A stretch of DNA of 64,000 nucleotides. It comes from CAWGGS01 sp963822095. Lineage in GTDB: Bacteria > Desulfobacterota > Desulfobulbia > Desulfobulbales > Desulfocapsaceae. Below, piece by piece: positions 28,105-36,600 of the stretch. Where the stretch lies: contig CAWGGS010000025.1 in the NCBI GenBank assembly GCA_963822095.1, forward strand, positions 3,327 through 67,326, written 5' to 3'. The notes beneath the pieces are model-generated. The model had not been told where the DNA came from. It did not search any database and saw only the letters and a list, made by a program, of their open reading frames with translations. The number at the start of each line of letters is the position of its first letter. The stretch's first letter is position 1. The position numbers and the translations under genes are program-made.

Positions 28105-28428
28105 TTATAAATTGTCCAGCTCGACAAGCAAGTCCTCTAACTCCTGAACTTTTTCGATTGCCACCTGCAATGACCCTTTTTTGCTGTCTATCTCAACAAT
28201 TAAAGCAATATCTTTTATTCCATCAATGCCCAGGCTTGCAGACGCTCCCTTTATGGAGTGCGCCGCACTGTATATCTGCTGTGAATTTCCCTTTTGAATG
28301 CCTTCTTTTATCAAAGCAAAATCCGATTTATATGATTCCTTAAAAATATCAATTAACTCTTCTAAAAGTTCAGCATCATGTGCGGTCTGCTCAAGTGCAA
28401 ACTCCTTGTCCCAATTTAACGTACCCAT
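28105..28428 (-). CDS. Histidine phosphotransfer (Hpt) domain protein
   Basis: 107 residues, a single four-helix Hpt domain. The phosphorylated histidine lies in YSAAHSIKGASASLGI. The sequence is rich in Glu and Lys elsewhere, as expected for this fold. It would shuttle phosphate between a hybrid kinase and a response regulator; neither partner is next to it. It is convergent with ettA and adjoins the ISL3 insertion on its other side, so upstream regulatory sequence may have been displaced. Confidence 0.9.
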   Translation of the reverse strand: MGTLNWDKEFALEQTAHDAELLEELIDIFKESYKSDFALIKEGIQKGNSQQIYSAAHSIKGASASLGIDGIKDIALIVEIDSKKGSLQVAIEKVQELEDLLVELDNL

Positions 28429-28523
28429 AAGATTTCCTCTTGATTATCAGAGTAGAAAAACATCTAAAAAATCTCCAAATAAAGCAACACCGGATTCGTA
28501 CTAAAATTATACCTATTTCGTGA

Positions 28524-28531
28524 GGAAAATC
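28524..28531. repeat. Target site duplication, left copy
   Basis: GGAAAATC directly precedes the left terminal repeat of the insertion sequence and is repeated exactly at 29858-29865. Eight bases is the usual duplication for the ISL3 family. Confidence 0.95.
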
Positions 28532-29857
28532 GGTTCATCCGACTAAAGCGTACTTTGTTTCATGAAGTGCCATTATCTTTAGCTTGAAGAACTCCATATC
28601 TCTGTAACCATATGCTTTTCTTTGCATGGTCTTGATTTTATTGTTTGTACCTTCAAGTGGACCTGTTGATAAGCGTTCAAAATCAAAATAGGCCAGCACA
28701 CCTTCAAAGTGTTCTTCTAAGGTCTTTGCAAATTTCTCCAACATATTGATCCCAGAACTTCGGGCCATGTCGATCCAACTCTGCAAGTGCCATGTAGCTG
28801 TTCTTTTTTCAGTCCAACACCAAAGCTGCCGCAAATCCTCTTTCATGTAATACACTGTCGCTAAAGGCTTGTTTATTTCCAGTGCTTGTCTCAATCGCTG
28901 TGTCCGTTCGACACTGTCTTTTAGCTTTTCTTTCCCTGTCAGTAAAAGCCAGCGAGTTCCTTTGATGACAGATCGTTGCAATTTATCTTCTATATTATTA
29001 TACAGTTGTCTCCTAAAATCGGAGATTTTTTCATTGAACAGCTTTATCACATGAAAATGATCGAAAACGATCACTGCATTCTTTAAATTCTCACGAACCG
29101 CTTTGATATATGCCGGTGACATATCTGTCGCCACAGCTTTTATTTGCACCTTCCGAAGTCTCCGCAATCTTTTCCAAAATGGCTCCAAAGCATCGCTTCC
29201 TTTTCCGTCGCCGACAAAAACAACTGCTCCGCTCGCAATATCTAACACAACTGTAAAGTAGCGGCTCTTGCCCACATAGATCTCATCAATTGCAATCTGC
29301 TTCAGTTCCTTGAGATTCGGCTTGGCATACTTCTTCTGCAGATACCTTTTTTGTATGTTTTTAATAACATCCCAGCTCAATCTCAAATGCCTGGAAACAT
29401 CTGAAATAGTCATATGTTTGGCCAGGTCAATTACTAATCGTCCAAGAGCCTTGGTATATGTCAAACGGGAATCAGCAAATCCAATATCTGATTGCCTGAT
29501 TGCTTTGCAATCTTTACATTCCAGCCGAGGTATCTCGGTTTTGATGAAGGTCGCCTTCCGGCCAATGGGTAAAGAATGAAACCATCGGGGAAGTGAACCG
29601 TGCCTTATTACCCTTTTGCTTTTACACACTGGACACCGAAGATTGAACTTATTCCTGGATACCTTGAAAATCACGGAGCCAGCCCTGTATTCTGTTCGAA
29701 TATATCGGTACCCAACAATACCAAAACCATGATAGAGTAAACTCGTGGACATGTAGAAACCTCCTTATCGTTTGCTTGGTCGCATTGATAAGGACTACAT
29801 GTCCATTCTTTTTTCCATTTATTTCTTTTGTTCGAGTACGCTCAATTCGGAAGAACC
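28532..29857 (-). mobile_element. Complete ISL3-family insertion sequence
   Basis: 1326 bases bounded by 23-base imperfect terminal inverted repeats: 28532-28554, starting GGTTCATCCG, and 29835-29857, ending CGGAAGAACC. The two ends match at 19 of 23 positions. It carries one transposase gene and is flanked by perfect 8-bp duplications (GGAAAATC). The intact frame, intact ends and unmutated duplications point to a recent insertion. The left repeat contains the transposase stop codon. It sits in the intergenic space between the Hpt gene and tsaC and interrupts no visible gene. Confidence 0.95.
28535..29752 (-). CDS. ISL3 family transposase
   Basis: 405 residues, full length. The N-terminal zinc-binding region has CPVCKSKRVIRHG and LECKDCKAIR. 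The DDE catalytic core follows: AIDEIYVGKSRYFTVVLD with the first Asp, AVATDMSPAYIKAVREN with the second, and STGPLEGTNNKIKTMQRKAYGYRD with the final Glu. This is the DDE_Tnp_ISL3 signature. The gene fills the insertion sequence and looks functional. It moves the element by cut-and-paste or copy-out transposition. Confidence 0.96.
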   Translation of the reverse strand: MSTSLLYHGFGIVGYRYIRTEYRAGSVIFKVSRNKFNLRCPVCKSKRVIRHGSLPRWFHSLPIGRKATFIKTEIPRLECKDCKAIRQSDIGFADSRLTYTKALGRLVIDLAKHMTISDVSRHLRLSWDVIKNIQKRYLQKKYAKPNLKELKQIAIDEIYVGKSRYFTVVLDIASGAVVFVGDGKGSDALEPFWKRLRRLRKVQIKAVATDMSPAYIKAVRENLKNAVIVFDHFHVIKLFNEKISDFRRQLYNNIEDKLQRSVIKGTRWLLLTGKEKLKDSVERTQRLRQALEINKPLATVYYMKEDLRQLWCWTEKRTATWHLQSWIDMARSSGINMLEKFAKTLEEHFEGVLAYFDFERLSTGPLEGTNNKIKTMQRKAYGYRDMEFFKLKIMALHETKYALVG

Positions 29858-29865
29858 GGAAAATC
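29858..29865. repeat. Target site duplication, right copy
   Basis: GGAAAATC follows the right terminal repeat and is identical to 28524-28531. Confidence 0.95.
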
Positions 29866-29911
29866 TAATTAGCTAACACAAATATGCCACAACACAAATG
29901 ACACAACCACC

Positions 29912-30556
29912 TTAAAGAGCATCTTTAATCGTTGAGAATGCAATTTGCCCCTCTCTTATAAGAGATAAGGAGCCGTCATCATTGATACCGACAACCGTTG
30001 AACAGGCACCACCGGGAGTTACTCCTCCGTCAAAAATATAATCAACGGATGAGCCGAAGATTATCTTAACTTCTTCAGCGCTTTTAGCCGGAATCATACC
30101 TGACCTATTGGCACTGGTGGCTGTAATAGGTCGTCCCGACGTTTTGCAAAACAGAGTTGCAAAATGATTTGAAGAGAGTCGTATGCCTATTCTTCCAGTT
30201 CCTCCAGTGAGCAGGGATGACAGATCTTTGCGACCCGGAAGAATCAAGGTGAGCGGCCCTGGCCAAAACTTTTGCATCAAAGGTTTATATAAATCAGGTA
30301 TTGATAAAGCAACCATACCCAGCTGCCCCAATTCACCTATCAATACAAGAATAGCCTTGTTAAAATTTCTTCTCTTTAGACGGAAAAGTTTCTCCAAAGC
30401 CTTTTCATTGTAGGGATCAACGGCCAACCCGTAATAGGTCTCGGTTGGAAAAGCCACGATACCTCCATGCTTCAAACAGTCAACTGCCTGCAGCACGGCT
30501 TTATCTATAGCTTCTTCTTTTTCTTCACCCACCGATTGCACGGGCTTTTTGTTCAA
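29912..30556 (-). CDS. tsaC: L-threonylcarbamoyladenylate synthase (Sua5/YciO/YrdC family)
   Basis: Up to 214 residues. It makes threonylcarbamoyl-AMP from threonine, bicarbonate and ATP for the t6A37 modification of ANN-decoding tRNAs. Motifs are AFPTETYYGLAVD, RLKRRNFNKAILVL and TATSANRSG. The frame begins with a TTG at 30556, overlapping the purD-purE stop by 32 bases. A GTG at 30532 that overlaps the purE stop more tightly is an alternative start. Either way it is the distal gene of the purD-purE transcript. There is no Sua5 C-terminal domain, so it is a short TsaC/YrdC-like form. Confidence 0.88.
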   Translation of the reverse strand: MNKKPVQSVGEEKEEAIDKAVLQAVDCLKHGGIVAFPTETYYGLAVDPYNEKALEKLFRLKRRNFNKAILVLIGELGQLGMVALSIPDLYKPLMQKFWPGPLTLILPGRKDLSSLLTGGTGRIGIRLSSNHFATLFCKTSGRPITATSANRSGMIPAKSAEEVKIIFGSSVDYIFDGGVTPGGACSTVVGINDDGSLSLIREGQIAFSTIKDAL

Positions 30557-32303
30557 CCTGTTGCACCATTTGAGTTCTAAATTCCATAAGTCGAGCTGAC
30601 AGTTTTTTATCCTCTAAGGCAAGGATTCTCACGGCCAGAACCGCACCGTTTTTCGCTCCTGATTTTCCAACTCCCATAGTTGCCACAGGTATACCTGGCG
30701 GCATTTGAACGGTAGATAACAGAGCATCCATGCCATTAAAAGGAGACGAGTCCAATGGAATACCTATTACAGGAAGATCAGTATGCGCTGAAAGTACGCC
30801 GGCAAGATGGGCAGACATTCCGGCTCCTGCAATAATAACCTTCAAGCCTCTCGCGACAGCGGTTTTGGCATATTCCGTAGCCTTTTCCGGTGACCTGTGG
30901 GCAGATGCAATCGTAACCTCATGGGGAACTCCGATCCTCTTCAAAAAATCAGATGCTTCCTGCATCACCGGCAGGTCTGAATCACTTCCCATGACAATTC
31001 CCACAACCGGTTTTGTCCCTCCACTGATCGGCCTCTTTAAAGCTTTCGCACCAATATCGCGCCTAAAACAACACCCGGTCCATTGGATCTTATCAACTGC
31101 TGAGTAGGCCCTATCAATGGCCCGCTTAAGGTCTTTTCCCGTTGCCGTTACTCCAAGAACCCTTCCGCCAGCAGTTACGGTGCGACTGTTTTTTATTGCT
31201 GTCCCGGCATGGAATACCACAACATCAGGCACCTTGGAGGCATTCAGCAACCCTTTGATAACCTTTCCTTTTTCGTAAGATCCGGGATATCCGCCAGAGG
31301 CCATGACAACACAAACAGACGGTGAAGGATCTATTTTCATTTTGATGGAATCAAGACGACCGGCTATGGTCGCCTCGAAGATATCGATAATATCGTTTTT
31401 TAATCTAATCAACAAGGGCTGTGCTTCAGGGTCGCCGAAACGGCAATTGAACTCTAAAACATTTATTTTATCACCGTCAATCATCAATCCGGCATACAGC
31501 ATTCCCTTGTAAGGCCTTCCTTCCGCAGCAAGACCTCGTACTGTCGGCAGCATGATTTTTTCCATGACAAAAGATGCAATCTCATCCGTTACAACCGGCG
31601 CAGGAGAGTAGGCACCCATACCACCGGTATTCGGTCCCTTGTCGTTTTCAAAAATGGCCTTGTGATCTTGGGAAGTGGGAAGTGGTAGTACTGTTTTTCC
31701 ATCAGTAAAGGCAATAAACGATGCTTCTTCACCTTGCAAGCATTCTTCGATAACGATTTTATTTCCCGCTTCACCAAAGGCTTTTTCCGTCATGATAAGA
31801 TCTACGGCTTTCTTTGCCTCATTTAAATTATGCGCTACGATTACTCCTTTGCCGGCTGCAAGGCCATCGGCTTTAACGACAATGGGTGTCCCGCATTTTT
31901 CGAGATATTTTTTTGCCTTTTTCTTTTCGCTAAACACCTTAAAGGAGGCGCTAGGGATATTATATTTTTTAAGAAATTCTTTTGAGAACACTTTGCTTCC
32001 TTCAAGCAGTGCGCTCTTTTTTCTCGGACCGAAAATAGCAAAACCATTGTCCTCGAAAACATCTACTATTCCTTCAACCAAAGAAGATTCTGGTCCTACA
32101 ACAGTCAAATCTATTTTTTCTTTTTGAGCAAAACGCAAGAGAGCTTCAATATCAACTGCAGATATATCAACACATTCCGCCATTCGACTTATGCCTGCAT
32201 TTCCAGGGGCACAGAATATTTTTTTGACCTTGGGGCTCTGGTTAATCTTCCAAACCAACGCGTGTTCTCGTCCTCCGGAACCGACAACAAGTACTTTCAT
32301 CAT
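30525..32303 (-). CDS. purD-purE: Phosphoribosylamine-glycine ligase fused to N5-CAIR mutase (PurD-PurE)
   Basis: 592 residues joining two purine enzymes. Residues 1 to about 423 are PurD (ATP-grasp): KVLVVGSGGREHALVWK, TVVGPESSLVEGIVD, VVKADGLAAGKGVIVA, and GAYSPAPVV. Residues about 431-592 are PurE: VGIVMGSDSDLPVM, TIASAHRSPEKATEYA, IAGAGMSAHLAGV and IPLDSSPFNGMDALLSTVQM. PurD makes GAR from phosphoribosylamine, glycine and ATP; PurE isomerises N5-CAIR to CAIR. The two are separate, non-consecutive steps, so this is not a simple channelling pair. No frameshift is needed to join them. tsaC overlaps the 3' end. Confidence 0.94.
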   Translation of the reverse strand: MMKVLVVGSGGREHALVWKINQSPKVKKIFCAPGNAGISRMAECVDISAVDIEALLRFAQKEKIDLTVVGPESSLVEGIVDVFEDNGFAIFGPRKKSALLEGSKVFSKEFLKKYNIPSASFKVFSEKKKAKKYLEKCGTPIVVKADGLAAGKGVIVAHNLNEAKKAVDLIMTEKAFGEAGNKIVIEECLQGEEASFIAFTDGKTVLPLPTSQDHKAIFENDKGPNTGGMGAYSPAPVVTDEIASFVMEKIMLPTVRGLAAEGRPYKGMLYAGLMIDGDKINVLEFNCRFGDPEAQPLLIRLKNDIIDIFEATIAGRLDSIKMKIDPSPSVCVVMASGGYPGSYEKGKVIKGLLNASKVPDVVVFHAGTAIKNSRTVTAGGRVLGVTATGKDLKRAIDRAYSAVDKIQWTGCCFRRDIGAKALKRPISGGTKPVVGIVMGSDSDLPVMQEASDFLKRIGVPHEVTIASAHRSPEKATEYAKTAVARGLKVIIAGAGMSAHLAGVLSAHTDLPVIGIPLDSSPFNGMDALLSTVQMPPGIPVATMGVGKSGAKNGAVLAVRILALEDKKLSARLMEFRTQMVQQVEQKARAIGG

Positions 32304-32358
32304 TGCTTCTCCCGTTTAATTTTTAAATCGTTCATGAGAATTATGATATCTTCAATTA

Positions 32359-32386
32359 TTGACAAATTATCACTAAAGTATTAAAT
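32359..32386 (+). promoter_or_regulatory. Probable sigma-70 promoter of the TetR gene
   Basis: TTGACA at 32359-32364 matches the -35 consensus exactly. TTAAAT at 32381-32386 is a four-of-six -10 match with 16-base spacing. The palindrome at 32390-32403 lies at the expected start site, as for autorepression. Confidence 0.5.
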
Positions 32387-32389
32387 GAA

Positions 32390-32403
32390 TGAATGGCCAT
32401 TCA
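32390..32403. promoter_or_regulatory. Candidate TetR-family operator
   Basis: TGAATGGCCATTCA is a perfect 14-base palindrome in the divergent gap between purD-purE and the TetR gene. TGAATG...CATTCA half-sites are typical of fatty-acid-type TetR operators. A further ATGAATGA repeat overlaps its left arm. Confidence 0.65.
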
Positions 32404-32453
32404 GTGCCCGGATACCTGATTCGTCACCACTGACATATACTTTTCCCTAGCCG

Positions 32454-33053
32454 ATGAAAGCCGTCAACAAACATACCAAAATAATTGCAGCTGCCACAAA
32501 AGTCTTTGCTCAAAAAGGCTTTTTCAACGCTAGAATATCCGATATTGCCAAAGAAGCCAAGGTTGCAGATGGTACGATTTATCTCTATTTCAATAACAAG
32601 TTCGATATTCTCCTTTCAGTATTTGAAGAAGAAATCGGCAACCTGATCACCCAGGTCAAAAAGCTCCTCGCCGAAGAAACCGACCCTAGAAAAATGCTTG
32701 AAATATTTGCCTCCAAGCATTTATCGGTTATGAAAAAAAATAAATATCTGGCTGAGGTTATCCAAATCGAACTTCGCCAGACCAATAAGCTTATCAAGGA
32801 CTATCGTAATAATAAATTCAGCGAATATGTCAATATTATCTCAGACATCATAAAACTTGGCCAGGAACAAAATATCTACAGACCCGATATCCTCCCGGGA
32901 ATAGCCAAAAGGGCCTTTTTTGGAAGCCTTGATGAAATATCCAGAGTCTGGAATATCTCACTGGAGACCAATTACACAGTTGAAGAAACGGCAAGTCAAG
33001 TAATGAAAATATTCTTATCCGGCATACTCATACAACCCAAGCCGACCCGATAA
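32454..33053 (+). CDS. TetR family transcriptional regulator
   Basis: 199 residues. The N-terminal helix-turn-helix is clear: IIAAATKVFAQKGFFNARISDI, then VADGTIYLYFNNKFDIL. The C-terminal domain (SLDEISRVWNISLETNYT) resembles the FadR/YsiA-type TetR ligand domain, which senses acyl-CoA in some relatives; this is an inference. A perfect palindrome and a -35/-10 pair lie just upstream, so autoregulation is likely. Its target genes cannot be named. No Shine-Dalgarno is obvious before the ATG. Confidence 0.9.
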   Translation: MKAVNKHTKIIAAATKVFAQKGFFNARISDIAKEAKVADGTIYLYFNNKFDILLSVFEEEIGNLITQVKKLLAEETDPRKMLEIFASKHLSVMKKNKYLAEVIQIELRQTNKLIKDYRNNKFSEYVNIISDIIKLGQEQNIYRPDILPGIAKRAFFGSLDEISRVWNISLETNYTVEETASQVMKIFLSGILIQPKPTR

Positions 33054-33104
33054 ATCATTGGGCCGTATTCCCGCAACGGCCCTGACTACTGACCATATCT
33101 CGGG

Positions 33105-33590
33105 TCAGGCAAATGAGGATGGAGATATTTCCACAACCTCGAATTCGCGTGTTCCACCAGGAGTTTTGGCAATGACTTCGTCGCCGACCTGTTTCCCAAG
33201 TATGCTCTGTCCCAAAGGAGAGAGTACAGAGATGGACCCGGATTTTACATCTGATTCTTCAGGGCCAAGAAGCTGATAGGAAAATTCTTCCTCCGTTGCC
33301 ATATCCAGGAGAGTGACAACAGTGCCGAATACCGCTTTTTCTTTTGAAACTTTTGAACAGTCGATCACTTCGGCCCGAGCAAGTTTATCTTTTAATTCTC
33401 GAATTCGTCCTTCTATATGCCCCTGCCTTTCTTTCGCTGCGTGATATTCGGCGTTTTCCTTTAAATCACCGTGTTCCCTTGCTGTTTCAATTGCCCGTAC
33501 CACCTCTGCACGTTCGACTCGCTCCAATCTGGTCAGTTCATCACGTAATTTCTTATTTCCAGCCTTGGACATTGGTATTCGTTTAACCAT
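33105..33590 (-). CDS. greA: Transcription elongation factor GreA
   Basis: 161 residues, the usual size. It rescues backtracked RNA polymerase by stimulating transcript cleavage in the secondary channel. The N-terminal coiled coil contains REHGDLKENAEYHAAKERQG, with the acidic tip residues, and the C-terminal FKBP-like domain has SPLGQSILGKQVGDEV. GGAG precedes the ATG. It starts downstream of the terminator that ends the TPR gene, so it is an independent unit. Some relatives are named GreB; the sequence favours GreA. Confidence 0.95.
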   Translation of the reverse strand: MVKRIPMSKAGNKKLRDELTRLERVERAEVVRAIETAREHGDLKENAEYHAAKERQGHIEGRIRELKDKLARAEVIDCSKVSKEKAVFGTVVTLLDMATEEEFSYQLLGPEESDVKSGSISVLSPLGQSILGKQVGDEVIAKTPGGTREFEVVEISPSSFA

Positions 33591-33605
33591 TTTTCACTCC
33601 ATCTT

Positions 33606-33651
33606 AAAAAAAAAATTCTCACGGGATCGATGAAACATATCCCCTGAGAAT
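33606..33651 (-). terminator. Rho-independent terminator of the TPR/beta-barrel gene
   Basis: On the minus strand the arms pair as ATTCTCA+GGGAT with ATCCC+TGAGAAT, a 12-pair stem with one C-C mismatch, followed by ten T residues. It starts nine bases beyond the stop of the large TPR gene and insulates greA. Confidence 0.92.
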
Positions 33652-33659
33652 GTCTTATC

Positions 33660-36600
33660 TTACCAACGGTATATAACAGAAAACATGCCGGTTTTCATTC
33701 GATAATCACCGGCACTATAATATTCAAAGTTACCTTTTAATAAGAAATGACTGTTCATTTCAAGGAAAATATTAACTCCGACCGAGTCTACCATTTCGCA
33801 GCCGCTCTCGTAACCGAAAGAATAATCCAATGTATAATAGCTTGTACCTGTACTGGTTGAAAGTTCGTTCTCCATGTTGTGCTTAAAACGAACGGTAACG
33901 AGATGCCGCCAATAAAGGTCAGGGCTCCAATAAGGGAGATCGCCTTCAGCAAAATCAGTTATTGAAGGAACCTCTTTCCTCCCAAGGTTGGGGCGACTGT
34001 TTTTCATAGTATTATAATCGTATTTAAGTTGCAGAAGGGATGTTTCACCAAAGAGATCATACGATGACCAGAGATGATATCTGCTTTGATAATTATTGTC
34101 TCCATACTCCCGGTATCGAAAATCTCCACCGAAAAAGAATCGAGGGAGGGGATCGAACCGCAGTCCGGTTGAAAAATTTCTAAAGTAGATTCCATCGCGT
34201 ATAGCTGGAACTGTATCTTCAACCACACCCTGATCGAAGGAAATATGACCGCTTATATATTCATCTATTCGTCCTTTCAGCCCAATTTTATAGAGAATAT
34301 TTGCTTCCGAATTGGCAAAATTTCCACCGAGATTAATGAGCAAATCATTATCGTCTTTAAAGTTTATGATATACGTTCCGCTAAGTTTTGTTATCCATAC
34401 TTTTTGAGTATTATCGGATGAGATTGCATAACTTCTCTCTGCCCTCACATCCAATTCCTGATCAAAAGCTGGCATTTTCCGCCCTTCTATACCTGTCGTT
34501 ATTTTTTTGACGTTGATATACCCTTCCCTTCCTTTCCGATCAGAATAGAGAGAATCAAACGATACTCTCGGCTGTCTTTTTAAAGTATTTTGTCGTACTA
34601 GGTTGTTAAGCTCTGGATATTCAGTTCCTTTTTTCCTCAGCAACTGATACAGCTCACCCTCTTTCCCATAGAGTTCAAGACGACTATATACCTTAGCCAG
34701 ATCATAGATACTCTCGTCCGAATCGCCTCGCTTCATCAGGGCTCTGTATTCTTTTTCCGCCTGATGATAATTCCGATTTTGGACCGCCTTTTTTGCCGAC
34801 AACTCTTTTTTAATTATCATTTGCCAACGATATTTTTCATAAAGCTCTGCAGAAATGACATCAATGGGGGATCCTAAATGGGCTCCGACAAAAAGAGGTT
34901 CCATTACGGTCATCAAAGGAGTGCTATTCTGGTCATTACTAAAAGTTACCATGTCCCAGATTGACCGTTTCAAAGGCGGAAGGTTGATGTCTACCCTGGC
35001 TGCCGCGATCTGATTCAGGAATACTTTCTCGACCGGCGTATTCAACAACTCTTGATATACATCAATGGACTCTTTCAAACGCCCTTCAGCCCAGAGAGAT
35101 CTGGCTAGCAACAATCCTTTCCAAAAGCCCAGAGATTGAATATACTTTCCCGAATCCTCCTTCACATTTGATCTCTTCGGATTTTCCATGCCGATTTGTT
35201 GGGCAAGTCGCTTAAAATTTCCACGTTTAAATTCCAATTCTAAAACCTGCCTTTTAAAATAAGACTCAGTTGGAAATTCTTGGGACAATTTGCGAAATAC
35301 CTTTGAAGCTGAAACAAATTTGTTCTGAGCGATGAGAATTTTCCCTTTAAGTATTCGCCCATTTACAGAGGCAGGTATCTCATGAAGAAGATTTTGTATC
35401 GCTATTTCGGCTTTCTTATAATTCCCATACTTATATTCATACGTAGCCTCTGCAAGGAAAACTGAAGGAGATTTTGATTTGCTGCTATACAGTATAGGGA
35501 TTTTTGCATCCTTCTTTTTGTTGGTGAATTTGTTTTCCCTGATCTTGTCATGGATTACAACAAGCTCAATATCATTGGGATATTTTTCAATTAGTGCATG
35601 AATATACTCTCCCGCTTTGCTATATTGTTTGCTCTTGTACAATAATCGAATGAGCATTAAATCTGCTCTGTGTCTCTTTTTGATCTTGTCCGTCGTAGCT
35701 GTCGTTTCCAATTGTTTCAGATAATCCCTAACCAGGGAAATCGCTGTCTGAAAATTCTTTTCCGCAACAAAAAGTTCAACTTTCTGATAGAACTCCTCTT
35801 CGGGCCAGGAGATATAATTTTTGCTCAACAGGTTAACACCTGTATGCTTGGACAACAAATACAGCCAGGCCTTTCCCCAGGCATTGTTTCCACTTTCAAA
35901 TGCCATTCTTGTTAACAATTCCAATGATTTGCTAACATTTCTATTTTGACTGAGAATTTCGCGGACCATCTGTTCAGCTTTGAATACCTGATCTTCTTCA
36001 AAATAGCTTTCCGCAATTTTCAATTTGAGGTTGTTCATCCATGCATTGTTTTTTGGCAAACGACGGGACAAGAAGGCAAAAATATTTTCAATATCTGAAT
36101 ACAGCCTGCTTTTTAACAACCCTTCAATATATATTTTTGCAAGCTCATTTTTTTTATTTATTTCAGAATATTGCCTTGGGATTCCCTGGTAGAGCATGTG
36201 TAAATCCCTTATCAGTCCAAATTCTCCCGCTAATATCAGAGCCCTTTTACGCGTTTGAAATTGATCAGGTTCCTCTTTGAGTGACCTTAGATAAGTCATT
36301 AACGCGGCCTGTTGATCCCCGAGCATTTCCTCTACCTTGGCTCGCAACAAAAAATACCCGGGCACTTTCATCTTTTTTATTTTTTTAAGGTAGTTATATG
36401 ATGTTTTATACTCTTTTCTTTCATAGGCCAACTTTGCAAGTCGCAATGTAATCTTGCTATCCAGAGGATTGTGGTTGTGTATTATTTCAAGTACTTCAAA
36501 AAGTCTCTTCTCTTTATTTTGGCGATCCAATATGTTTGCCATGGTTTCAAATATCGCCTGCCGATTAGGGGTGATCTTCTTTAGATCGCGCCAGAGCATA

